Positions 26,289 to 33,796 of a DNA stretch of 64,000 bases are shown here, in pieces. Positions within the stretch are counted from its first letter, which is position 1. Each line of letters opens with the position of its first letter. A program made the translations under genes and the position numbers. Location of the stretch: the NCBI RefSeq assembly GCF_030816155.1, contig NZ_JAUSXR010000001.1:2790001-2854000 (forward strand), written 5' to 3'. Below the pieces are notes generated by a model. The model was not told the origin of the DNA, searched no databases, and worked only from the letters and a program-made list of their open reading frames with translations. This stretch comes from Arthrobacter woluwensis (GTDB lineage Bacteria > Actinomycetota > Actinomycetes > Actinomycetales > Micrococcaceae).

Positions 26289-26304
26289 TTTGGTCTAGAC
26301 CAAA
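26289..26304. promoter_or_regulatory. dre-like operator TTTGGTCTAGACCAAA
   Basis: A perfect 16-bp palindrome with core TGGTCTAGACCA, identical to the core of sites bound by DasR/NagR-type GntR regulators as I remember the consensus. It lies 64 bp upstream of the HAD phosphatase start, in the spacer between that gene and rex. Confidence 0.7.
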
Positions 26305-26377
26305 GTTTACCGAGTGTTCCCCCGCCAGGCGGCGACTTTTCATCCCCGCGGCCGTTCCGGCGCCACGAAGGGCCGGG

Positions 26378-27112
26378 TCAGTCCACCAGACGCTGAGCGT
26401 GATACGCCAGGATCTGCAACTCGGTGGCCATGTCCACCTTGCGCAGATTCACCCCGTCCGGGACCTGGAGCGTGATGGGCGCGAAGCTCAGAATGCTCTT
26501 CACCCCGGCCGAGACCACGCGGTCACACATCTCCTGGGCCACATGCGCGGGCAGTGCGAGCACCACCATGTTCGCCCGGGTCTGCGCCAGTCCTGTTTCG
26601 AGACCGAGGACGTCGCTGACCCGCAGGAAGCCGATCTCCTGGCCGACGATGAGCGGGTCGGCGTCGAAGATCGCCACGATGTCGAACCCGCGTGACTGGA
26701 AGCCGCCATACCGGGCGAGCGCGCGGCCCAGGTTGCCCGCACCCACGATTGCCACTTTCCAGTCCAGCGTGAGGCCCAGCGCGGCGGCGATCTGCCGGTT
26801 CAGGTAATCCACCTCGTAGCCGACGCCGCGCGTGCCGTGCGAGCCGATGTAGCTGAGGTCTTTCCGCAGCGTCGCCGAGCTGACCCCGGACGCTTCCGCC
26901 AGCGCCTCCGAGGAGACCCGCTCCACGCCGTCGCCGGTCAGGGAGTTGAGGGCGCGCAGGTAGAGCGTCAGACGAGCGACGGCGGCCGGCGGGATCTGCT
27001 TGACCGCCTGCCCGGCAGCCGGATATCCGCTCAGCGGGTCCTGCGCGGTGCGCGGCACCTCCACAGGGGGCTTCCCCCCGGTCGGCAGCGGACTCAGTTC
27101 TTTTTTCTTCAT
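26378..27112 (-). CDS. rex: Redox-sensing transcriptional repressor Rex
   Basis: A 244-residue NAD(H)-sensing repressor. An N-terminal winged helix (about residues 38-105, with SSATLRKDLSYIGSHGTRGVGY) is followed by a Rossmann domain whose dinucleotide motif is AIVGAGNLGRALARY. FDADPLIVGQEIG and the C-terminal swapping helix ELQILAYHAQRLVD complete the family pattern. It normally represses respiratory genes (nuo, cyd, and its own operon) when NADH is low. It starts 29 nt after the glutaredoxin-like gene, so the two may be cotranscribed. No clear TTGTGAAN4TTCACAA site was seen in the window. Confidence 0.93.
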   Translation of the reverse strand: MKKKELSPLPTGGKPPVEVPRTAQDPLSGYPAAGQAVKQIPPAAVARLTLYLRALNSLTGDGVERVSSEALAEASGVSSATLRKDLSYIGSHGTRGVGYEVDYLNRQIAAALGLTLDWKVAIVGAGNLGRALARYGGFQSRGFDIVAIFDADPLIVGQEIGFLRVSDVLGLETGLAQTRANMVVLALPAHVAQEMCDRVVSAGVKSILSFAPITLQVPDGVNLRKVDMATELQILAYHAQRLVD

Positions 27113-27141
27113 CGGTCTGTCTTCTTCACGGGCGGCCTCGG

Positions 27142-27396
27142 TCAGCCCTGCTGCGCAGCGCGCAGCTTCCGTTCCAGGCGGACGGGGTCGATCGTCCAGA
27201 AGTCGCGCTGCACGCCGTCGATCATCACCACGGGCACTTCGTCGGCGAACCGTTCCCGCAGCCCGGCGTCGTCGTCGATCAGGGATTCGCGCCAGGGGAC
27301 GCCCAGGCGGCCGGCCACCTCGGACACGGTCTCACGGGCCGCGGCGCACAGATGACAGTCCTTCTTGGTGATGAGGAGAAGTTCAGGGACCCGCAT
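27142..27396 (-). CDS. Glutaredoxin-like (DUF836) protein
   Basis: An 84-residue thioredoxin-fold protein with redox motif KKDCHLCAAARETV (CxxC, residues 14-17) and a C-terminal VPVVMIDGVQRDFWTIDP containing the cis-Pro. Probably a small cytoplasmic thiol reductant. It lies between the HAD-IB phosphatase (divergent) and rex (downstream), the same neighbourhood recalled for mycobacterial Rv0508. The ATG at 27396 is preceded by TACCGT and 6 nt, so the message is probably leaderless; the intervening GGGAGG is too close to act as a normal ribosome-binding site. Confidence 0.85.
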   Translation of the reverse strand: MRVPELLLITKKDCHLCAAARETVSEVAGRLGVPWRESLIDDDAGLRERFADEVPVVMIDGVQRDFWTIDPVRLERKLRAAQQG

Positions 27397-27460
27397 CCTC
27401 CCACGGTAGCGGTATCGGGGCGCCCACGGCACATCAGCGCCGTTGGATAGACTCGTCTTC

Positions 27461-28276
27461 ATGGCCTCCACGCGAACTGAATCATCCTCCAGCGTTCCCG
27501 TGGCCGATCTGCACCGCCATGAAGCCGCCTTCTTCGACGTGGACAACACGCTGATCCGCGGCGCCAGCATCTTCCACGCCGCCCGCAAGATGTACGAGCG
27601 GAAGGTCTTCACCCTCCGCGACGCCGCCTCGTTCGGCTGGCAGCAGCTCAAATTCATCGTCCGGGGCGAGAAGCTCTCCGACGTCCACGAGATCCGCGAC
27701 CGCGGCATGAAGATCGCCGCCGGGATCCGCGCCGAAGACGTCGCGACCCTCGGGGACGAGGTCTTCGAGGAGAGCATCTCCAGCCGGATCTGGCCCGGCA
27801 CCCGCGCCCTCGCCGAGCAGCACCTGCGCGTCGGCCGAAGGGTCTGGCTCATCACGGCCACCCCGATCGAACTGGCCGAACCCATCGCGTCACGGCTCGG
27901 CCTGACCGGCGCGCTGGGCACGCGGGTCGAAGTGGTCGACGGCGTGTACACCGGACGGCTGGTCGGAGACATCCTGCACGGGGAGGCCAAAGCCGACGCG
28001 GCCCGCGCCCTCGCCGACGCCGAAGGGCTGGACCTGGCGGAATGCTGGGCCTACAGCGACTCCCACAACGACATCCCCCTGCTGAGCATGGTGGGCCACC
28101 CGGTCGCGATCAACCCCGACGCCGGTCTGCGCCGTCACGCCAAAGCCCAGAACTGGCCGGTCTACGACTTCCGCTCCGGCCGCCGTGCCGCCACCCTGGG
28201 CCTGAAGGCGGCCACCGTGGGCGGGGCGGTGTACGGGCTCTGGAGGGGTCTCAACCACGCCCGCGGGCGGAGGTAG
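27461..28276 (+). CDS. HAD-IB family hydrolase (SerB-like)
   Basis: A 271-residue phosphatase. Motif I is AAFFDVDNTLIRGAS (about residues 23-37), motif II LITATP, motif III/IV YSDSHNDIPLLSMVGHPVAI. The cap domain is helical. The C-terminus is basic with a hydrophobic segment (TLGLKAATVGGAVYGLWRG) that may touch the membrane. It matches the actinobacterial SerB1-like group, whose substrates are not settled (phosphoserine or a lipid phosphate). TAGACT ends 7 nt before ATG. The downstream spacer holds a 60-bp inverted repeat. Confidence 0.85.
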   Translation: MASTRTESSSSVPVADLHRHEAAFFDVDNTLIRGASIFHAARKMYERKVFTLRDAASFGWQQLKFIVRGEKLSDVHEIRDRGMKIAAGIRAEDVATLGDEVFEESISSRIWPGTRALAEQHLRVGRRVWLITATPIELAEPIASRLGLTGALGTRVEVVDGVYTGRLVGDILHGEAKADAARALADAEGLDLAECWAYSDSHNDIPLLSMVGHPVAINPDAGLRRHAKAQNWPVYDFRSGRRAATLGLKAATVGGAVYGLWRGLNHARGRR

Positions 28277-28310
28277 TTCTTCCTGCCGTGCCGGCTTTCG
28301 CGGGTTTTCA

Positions 28311-28705
28311 CGCGGCTTAGACACGAGCCTTCGCTCGTTCCTCGCTACGGCTCGCGATGCGCCGCTTCCGAAAACCCACGACGCCGGCTCCTGTTCCACT
28401 CCGCCCGCGACGTGGTTTCGGTGGGAGATTGCCCGAGGTGCTCGGATTCTGCGGGGGCGGCTGGTCGAGAGTGCACTTTCTCGGGGTTCCACGCCTCCCA
28501 AACCCCAGAAACTGCAACCTCAAGAACACCCCGCCCCTCGGGCCTCTCCCCACGGAGCAGGCGTCAGCCCGGAACCTCAACGTCCCGGCCTCACGCTCAC
28601 GGGCGCGACGACCGCGGTGACATCGGAAGAGCCGTGAGGCGATCCCGAAAGCGGCGCATCGCGAGCCGTAGCGAGGAACGAGCGGAGGTTCGTGTCTAAG
28701 CCGCG
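28311..28705. repeat. 60-bp inverted repeats flanking 275 bp, unknown element
   Basis: 28311-28370 and 28646-28705 are inverted copies matching at 57 of 60 positions, with ends CGCGGCTTAGACACGA and its complement. The 275 bp between has no convincing gene: open frames there lack ribosome-binding sites and family features. The whole 395-bp block fills most of the 533-bp convergent spacer between the HAD-IB and bS22 genes. No obvious target-site duplication flanks it. It could be a MITE-like element or an inverted duplication; I see no known family. Confidence 0.7.
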
Positions 28706-28761
28706 GGGGATTGCCTCGCGGCCACCCAAGGCGACCCGCCGTCGTCGCGCGTTAAAAGCAC

Positions 28762-28791
28762 CAGGCCCGGGACCTGACGGTTCCGGGCCTG
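28762..28791 (-). terminator. bS22 terminator
   Basis: CAGGCCCGG pairs with CCGGGCCTG; on the minus strand it is followed by GTGCTTTTAA. It lies 19 nt beyond the bS22 stop. Confidence 0.75.
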
Positions 28792-28809
28792 TACGCGTGC
28801 GAAGTATCT

Positions 28810-28908
28810 CTACTTCTTATTGCGGCGCTGGTGGCGAGTCTTGCGAAGCAGCTTGCGGTGCTTCTTCTTGGCCATGCGCTTGCGACGCTTCTTGATAACT
28901 GAACCCAC
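28810..28908 (-). CDS. 30S ribosomal protein bS22 (AURKAIP1/COX24-type)
   Basis: A 32-residue, extremely basic protein read from a GTG start: MGSVIKKRRKRMAKKKHRKL followed by a short Arg/Lys tail ending in NKK. This is the actinobacterial small-subunit protein bS22, of the COX24-like family. It is about half Lys/Arg and has no hydrophobic core of its own, as expected for an rRNA-embedded peptide. AAGGAACTTCT supplies the ribosome-binding site. The next gene upstream on the same strand is the HTH protein, the same order as mycobacterial Rv0500A-Rv0500B. It is easily missed by gene finders because of its size. Confidence 0.9.
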   Translation of the reverse strand: MGSVIKKRRKRMAKKKHRKLLRKTRHQRRNKK

Positions 28909-29070
28909 AGAAGTTCCTTACGGTAATACGCGGCCACCCCGCACCCGAGAATCCGGGGCTTGGCAAGCCACACTTTCTTACGATGACGTAAAACGTTCCT
29001 TAACAGGGTACCGCTTCCGGCAGCCTGCCCTTGACCGGGTCCCTGAGGACCGGTCCGGAGGAACCCAGGT

Positions 29071-29274
29071 TCACGCGGTTTCGGAGCGATTCCCCGTGAC
29101 CGCTGCGCGGACGTACTCCTCGACAGCCACTTCCGGCACACGGTAGGAACGCCCGAAGCGCACAGCCGGCAGCTCACCCGAGTGAATCAGGCGATAGACG
29201 GTCATTTTGGACACACGCATCTGGTCTGCAACTTCAGCCACCGTGAGGAAGTCGGTGTTCGCAAAGTGGGCCAC
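29071..29274 (-). CDS. Excisionase/BldC-type helix-turn-helix DNA-binding protein
   Basis: A 67-residue MerR-like single-domain protein. FLTVAEVADQMRVSKMTVYRL is the HTH (residues 8-28), and HSGELPAVRFGRSYRVPEVAV is the wing and linker. I chose the GTG at 29274 because GGAGGGGGAGG stands 6-8 nt upstream and the domain begins directly after; longer starts add an unconserved Arg-rich tail. It matches the actinobacterial Rv0500A-type regulator found beside bS22. Target genes are unknown. Confidence 0.85.
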   Translation of the reverse strand: MAHFANTDFLTVAEVADQMRVSKMTVYRLIHSGELPAVRFGRSYRVPEVAVEEYVRAAVTGNRSETA

Positions 29275-29421
29275 GTCCGGCCTCCCCCTCCTGCAATTCA
29301 GCCTTGGTTCACGCCGCGAGGTAGTGCGGCGTGTCGGTACTGAGGTTGTCCCATCCTGAGTGCTAGTAACTCTAGTGGCAATTGAGCCTAAAGTGAAAGG
29401 CGCCACGGATGCGTCGGATGA

Positions 29422-30575
29422 CTACTGTCCCGCCCTCCGGTTCCGGCTCGCGACGGCGAGACGTTTCAGCACGTCAGAGGTCACTTCCCAGCCCATGCAG
29501 GCGTCCGTGATGCTCTGCCCGTACACGAGGGCCTCGCGCGTCGAGGCATCCGTCTGAGGGTCGAACTTCTGGGCGCCGGGCACCAGGAAGCTCTCCAGCA
29601 TCACCCCGGCGATCGCGTCGGCCGTCGCGGCGGTCTCCAGCTGCTCGGCGAGCTCGACGGCGACCCCGGCCTGTCGCACATGGTCCTTGCCGCTGTTGGC
29701 ATGGCTCGCGTCCACCACCACGCGAGGGTTGCCGCCCCTCGCCTGCAGGGCCCGGGAGACCTCCGCGACGGATCCGGCGTCGTGGTTCGGGCCCGAGACT
29801 CCGCCGCGCAGGATGACGTGCCCGTCGCGGTTCCCGGCCGCGTGCACCACGCTGGTCCGCCCGTCCAGGTCCGTCCCGAGGAACGACTGCTCCCCCGCGG
29901 CCGCCTGGCACGCGTCGATCGCGTGTCCCACGGTGCCGTCGGTCGCGTTCTTGAAGCCCACGGGCAGATCCAGGGCCGCGCGGCCATCTGCCGGTGCACC
30001 TGGCTCTCCGTGGTCCGGGCGCCCACCGCGCCCCAGCTCACGAGGTCCTCGAGGTACGGGGCGCTGAACGGTTCCAGGAATTCGGTGGCCACGGGCAGTC
30101 CCAGGTCCGTCACGTCCAGCAGGAATCCGCGGGCCCGGTCGAGGCCCGTCGCCATGTCGTGGCCGCCGTCCAGCCCGGGATCGTTGATCAGGCCCTTCCA
30201 GCCGACGGTGGTGCGGGGCTTCTCGAAGTAGCAGCGCATCACCACGAGCAGATCCTCCCGGTGCCGTTCGGCCTCCGCCGCGAGACGACGGGCGTACTCG
30301 AGGCCCGCCTCGGTGTCATGCACGGAACACGGACCCACCACGACCAGAAGCCGGTCGTCCACACCGTTGAGGATGGCGCGGACCTCGTCACGGGCCCGCG
30401 CGACGACGGTCCCCTGCGCCGCCGTGAGCGGCCGGGAGGCGCGGAGTTCGCGAGGAGTGGGCAGCGGCGCGTAGCGGGTCACCGGAACGGTCGCGGCGGG
30501 AGAGGCGGCTCCCGGGGTGAGCGGGAGGTCCACGGCGGACGGTGCTGCCGGGTTCACGATGGCTGCTGGTTTCAT
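29422..30575 (-). CDS. aroG: Class I DAHP synthase, single-base frameshift
   Basis: This is 3-deoxy-7-phosphoheptulonate synthase, the first step of the shikimate pathway (PEP + erythrose 4-phosphate). The first frame runs from MKPAAIVNPAAP through VVVGPCSVHDTEAGLEYA, VMRCYFEKPRTTVGWKG and GARTTESQVHRQMA. The second carries PVGFKNATDGT, VVVDASHANSGKD and LESFLVPGAQKF to the end. A one-base gain near 29971-29985 (CAGGGCCGCGCGGCC on the plus strand) joins them to about 384 residues. The protein is otherwise complete, so an assembly error is plausible. Upstream lies an aromatic leader peptide with an attenuator-type hairpin, so expression should respond to charged aromatic tRNAs. Confidence 0.88.
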
Positions 30576-30633
30576 GATCTGGGTCCTCGGTTCTGGACGG
30601 ACCCTGACCCGCAGAGCCCGCCGGAATGGCGAA

Positions 30634-30656
30634 GGGCAGGGATTGCATCCCTGCCC
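30634..30656 (-). terminator. Attenuator hairpin in the aroG leader
   Basis: GGGCAGGGA and TCCCTGCCC form a perfect 9-bp stem with a 5-nt loop, between the leader peptide stop (30689) and the aroG start (30575). On the minus strand it is followed by TTCGCCATTC, a weak U-tract, so termination may depend on the context. Confidence 0.6.
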
Positions 30657-30688
30657 TGTGAGCTCTGAAGGTCGATGTGTATGCGCGA

Positions 30689-30748
30689 CTAGCGACGCCG
30701 TTGGCCCTCCAGAGCCACAGCAAAATACGCATACCAACGCTTCGTCAT
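30689..30748 (-). CDS. Aromatic leader peptide for aroG attenuation
   Basis: A 19-residue peptide MTKRWYAYFAVALEGQRRR ends in TAG. It places Trp, Tyr, Tyr and Phe codons within residues 5-9, exactly the amino acids made downstream of DAHP synthase. It is followed by a hairpin and then aroG. This is the classic layout for ribosome-mediated attenuation; an analogous leader upstream of a DAHP synthase gene is reported for Corynebacterium. The ATG lies only a few bases after the predicted transcription start, so translation is probably leaderless. Seen: codons and hairpin. Inferred: attenuation. Confidence 0.75.
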   Translation of the reverse strand: MTKRWYAYFAVALEGQRRR

Positions 30749-30756
30749 GGTCCCAA

Positions 30757-30785
30757 ACTGTAAGACCTCCGCCCGGCCCGCGCAA
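30757..30785 (-). promoter_or_regulatory. aroG leader promoter
   Basis: On the minus strand TTGCGC (30785-30780), a 17-nt spacer, then TACAGT (30762-30757). The expected start falls within about 3 nt of the leader peptide ATG. Confidence 0.6.
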
Positions 30786-30851
30786 GCCCGCGGCCGGATT
30801 ATGGCGAGCCCGGCCGCCCTCCAGGTCACGCAACTACACACGGAGACCTAT

Positions 30852-31007
30852 ATGACAACCGCACGCGACGCCGTCGTCGTGCGTCGGTACATTTGGCGGC
30901 AACCGCGGCGCATGGGCGCCCGGCGACCACCCCGCTTCTCCGCCCGGTCCCTGACGTACGTCAGGACCGGCCCACTGCTGGAAGACCCAACGCTGGAAGA
31001 CAACTGA
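30852..31007 (+). CDS. Possible upstream small ORF of the sulfate transporter operon
   Basis: A 51-codon frame begins at an ATG with GGAG 7 nt upstream and ends 11 nt before the substrate-binding protein start. It opens MTTARDAVVVRRYIWRQPRR and is very Arg-rich, with no Cys and no hydrophobic segment. Short Arg-rich leader peptides are common before sulfur-assimilation genes of Actinobacteria, but the usual Cys codons are missing. It may be a regulatory leader or a chance frame. Confidence 0.3.
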   Translation: MTTARDAVVVRRYIWRQPRRMGARRPPRFSARSLTYVRTGPLLEDPTLEDN

Positions 31008-31018
31008 AGGAAGACCTC

Positions 31019-32035
31019 ATGAAGACCTGGAAATCCCGTCTGGCCGTCACCGCCACCGCTCTCGCAGCAGTCCTCGGCATGACCGCCTGCAGCGGTGGGG
31101 CCTCCGGGGCGAGCGGCACCCAGCTTTCGATCGTCGGCTTCGCCGTGCCGGAAACGGCCAACAAGGCCATCGCCGCCAAGTTCCAGCAGACCGACGCCGG
31201 CAAGGGCGTCACCTTCAGCGGTTCCTACGGCGCCTCCGGAGACCAGAGCCGCAAGGTGGCCGCCGGCGCCAAGGCTGACTACGTCCACTTCTCCCTGCAG
31301 AGCGACGTCACCCGCCTCGTCAAAGCCGGTCTCGTCGATGAGGACTGGAACAAGAACGCCACGAAGGGCATCGTCTCGGACTCCGTGGTCGTCCTCGTGG
31401 TGCCGAAGGGCAACCCCCAGAACATCAAGGGCTGGGAGGATCTGACCCGTCCCGACGTCAAGATCATCACCCCGGACCCCAAGTCCTCCGGCTCCGCCCG
31501 CTGGAACATCCTGGGCGCCTACGGCCACGCGGTCGCCTCCGGGAAGACCGAGGCCCAGGCCTCCGACTTCCTGAAGAAGATCTTCGCGAACGTGACCCAG
31601 TGGGCCGGCAGCGGCCGCGAGGCCACCGAAGCCTTCGACAAGAAGGTCGGCAACGTTCTCATCTCCTACGAGAACGAGGCGATCCTCGCCCGGCAGAAGG
31701 GCAAGGACTACGACTACATCGTGCCGAATGACACCGTGCTGATCGAGAACCCGGGCGCCATCCTGAAGAAGGCCGACCCCAAGGCCAAGGACTGGCTGAA
31801 CTTCGTGCTCAGCAAGGACGGCCAGACCGAGTTCGCCAAGACCGGCTTTCGCCCCGTGATCGACGGCGTGAAGACCGAGGTCAAGGGCGCCAACGACCCC
31901 GCCAACCCGTTCCCGACCCCTGAGCACCTGCTCACGGTGGAGAAGGACTTCGGCGGCTGGACCACCGTGGACAAGAAGTTCTTCGCGGACGGCGCCCTCA
32001 TCGACCAGCTGCGTGCGGCGGCCGTCAAGAAATGA
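31019..32035 (+). CDS. Sulfate ABC transporter substrate-binding lipoprotein
   Basis: A 338-residue periplasmic-binding-protein-type lipoprotein. The signal peptide ends in the lipobox LGMTAC (Cys at about residue 23). The mature part has family features LSIVGFAVPETANKAI, GSYGASGDQSRKV, FSLQSDVTRLVKAGLV, TPDPKSSGSARWNILGAYG and YENEAILAR, all typical of sulfate/thiosulfate-binding proteins (Sbp/CysP). I chose MKTWKSRL because GAAGGA lies upstream and the lipobox then fits. The next gene overlaps it by 4 nt. It delivers sulfate to the CysTW channel. Confidence 0.92.
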   Translation: MKTWKSRLAVTATALAAVLGMTACSGGASGASGTQLSIVGFAVPETANKAIAAKFQQTDAGKGVTFSGSYGASGDQSRKVAAGAKADYVHFSLQSDVTRLVKAGLVDEDWNKNATKGIVSDSVVVLVVPKGNPQNIKGWEDLTRPDVKIITPDPKSSGSARWNILGAYGHAVASGKTEAQASDFLKKIFANVTQWAGSGREATEAFDKKVGNVLISYENEAILARQKGKDYDYIVPNDTVLIENPGAILKKADPKAKDWLNFVLSKDGQTEFAKTGFRPVIDGVKTEVKGANDPANPFPTPEHLLTVEKDFGGWTTVDKKFFADGALIDQLRAAAVKK

Positions 32036-32826
32036 AGCCTGACACGCTGACCCGCCCCGCCGCCGCGGGCCTCGGACTCGCGCTGCTCTGGTTCAGCATC
32101 CTGGTGCTGATCCCGCTCGCCGCGATCGTCCTGAGCTCGACGGCGGGGGGCTGGCAGCAGTTCATCGGCACCATCACGGATCCGCAGACCTTCGCGGCAC
32201 TGCGGCTGACCGTGCTGCAGGCCCTGGGCGCGGCGCTCGTGAACGTCGTGGTCGGCACGACGATCGCCTGGGTCCTGGTCCGCGACCATTTCCCGGGCAA
32301 AGCGATCCTCGAGGTCATCATCGACATCCCGTTCGCGCTGCCGACCATCGTGGCCGGTCTGGTGCTGCTGAGCCTGTACGGGCCGGAGAGCCCGCTCGGT
32401 ATCAACGTGGTCAACACGCAGCAGGGCATCTTCCTGGCGCTGCTGTTCGTGACCCTCCCCTTCGTGGTCCGGACCGTGCAGCCGGTGCTCCTGGAGCTCG
32501 ACCAGGACGTCGAAGAGGCGGCCGCGTCCCTCGGCGCCGGCCGCTTCACCACGTTCCGGCGTGTGCTGCTGCCTGCGCTGATCCCTGCGATCACGGCCGG
32601 CGCCTCCCTGGCGTTCGCCCGGGCCATCAGCGAGTTCGGGGCCCTGGTCCTGATCTCGGGCAACACCCCGTTCGAGACCGAGGTGGCGTCCCTGAAGATC
32701 CTCAAATTCATCGAGAGCGACAACCGGGCCGCGGCCGCCTCCGTGGCGCTGGTCCTCCTGGTGGTCTCCCTGGCCGTCCTGGTCGCCCTCGACATCCTGC
32801 AACGGAAGGTGGCGCGTCGTGGCTGA
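32032..32826 (+). CDS. cysT: Sulfate ABC transporter permease CysT
   Basis: A 264-residue inner-membrane permease with six helices. The EAA loop is seen as DVEEAAASLGAGRFTTFRRVLLPALIPAI (quoted in part: EEAAASLGAGRFTTF), which docks to CysA. The C-terminal SEFGALVLISGN and NTPFETEVASLKI are usual for CysT. It overlaps the binding-protein stop (ATGA) and the cysW start, so it is translationally coupled. Confidence 0.92.
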   Translation: MKPDTLTRPAAAGLGLALLWFSILVLIPLAAIVLSSTAGGWQQFIGTITDPQTFAALRLTVLQALGAALVNVVVGTTIAWVLVRDHFPGKAILEVIIDIPFALPTIVAGLVLLSLYGPESPLGINVVNTQQGIFLALLFVTLPFVVRTVQPVLLELDQDVEEAAASLGAGRFTTFRRVLLPALIPAITAGASLAFARAISEFGALVLISGNTPFETEVASLKILKFIESDNRAAAASVALVLLVVSLAVLVALDILQRKVARRG

Positions 32827-33796
32827 GACCTCCCTGTCCACCGGCGTCTCCGCAGGCGTCTCCGCGGGAGCGACCGCTGACCAGGCCGTGCTCGCGTCCG
32901 ACGCCTCGCGGACCTCCGCACCCAGCGCCCCCGCCCGCCGTCGGGCGTCCCGGAACCCCGGTCCGCGCCGCAACGGCGGGAGCCCTGTCCGCGTCCTGCT
33001 GCGCGTGCTCGTGATCGTCTACCTGTTCTTCCTGGTCGTCTGGCCGGTCTCGCTCGTGGTGCTGCGGACTTTCGCACCGGTGAACGACGTCGGCGGTTTC
33101 GACGCCTTCCTGACCCGCATCTCCGATCCCGCCTTCGGGTACGCGTTCGGCCTGACGCTCACCGCAGCCCTCTGGGCCGTGGGGCTCAACGCGTTGTTCG
33201 GCCTCGGCATCTCCCTGCTCCTGGTCCGCTACTCGTTCCCCGGACGCCGACTGCTCTCCGCCCTGGTGGACCTGCCCATGTCCGTCTCCCCCGTGGTGGT
33301 GGGACTGGCCCTGGTCCTCGCGTACAGCAGCAATCAAGGCTGGTTCGGTCCGGTCCTCGAATCCCTGAACTGGCAGATCATCTTCTCCACACCGGGCATC
33401 GTCCTGGCCACCACCTTCGTCTCCCTCCCCCTGGTGATCCGGGAGATCGTTCCGGTCCTTCAGGAGATCGGCACCGAACAGGAGCTCGCGGCCCGCAGCC
33501 TGGGCGCCGGGGCGGTGCAGACATTCCTGCGCATCACGCTGCCGGCCATCAAGTGGGCGCTCGTGTACGGCGTCGTGCTGTCACTGGCCCGCGCTCTCGG
33601 CGAATTCGGCGCCGTGAAGATCGTGAGCCAGGGGGCGTCCTTCAACGGCGAGACCGCCACCCTTCTGGTGGCCAACCGCTACGGCAACTTCGACGAGGCG
33701 ACCGCCTACGCCGCCGCGTTCCTCCTGGTCCTGATCGCCATCACCGCGCTGGTGGTCGTGACCATCCTCCGCCCCTCCAAGGAGCACCGCTCATGA
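32819..33796 (+). CDS. cysW: Sulfate ABC transporter permease CysW
   Basis: A 325-residue permease. The GTG start is followed by an Ala/Ser/Pro/Arg-rich cytoplasmic tail of about 55 residues that is longer than in E. coli CysW. Six helices then begin at [20 protein letters not shown]. The EAA loop is [20 protein letters not shown], followed by [14 protein letters not shown]. It pairs with CysT to form the sulfate channel. Overlaps both neighbours. Confidence 0.92.
   Translation: MAETSLSTGVSAGVSAGATADQAVLASDASRTSAPSAPARRRASRNPGPRRNGGSPVRVLLRVLVIVYLFFLVVWPVSLVVLRTFAPVNDVGGFDAFLTRISDPAFGYAFGLTLTAALWAVGLNALFGLGISLLLVRYSFPGRRLLSALVDLPMSVSPVVVGLALVLAYSSNQGWFGPVLESLNWQIIFSTPGIVLATTFVSLPLVIREIVPVLQEIGTEQELAARSLGAGAVQTFLRITLPAIKWALVYGVVLSLARALGEFGAVKIVSQGASFNGETATLLVANRYGNFDEATAYAAAFLLVLIAITALVVVTILRPSKEHRS

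Noticed and set aside
28371..28645. Coding gene inside the 60-bp inverted repeats
   Set aside because: Frames of 87-95 codons exist on both strands, but none has a ribosome-binding site or recognisable composition.
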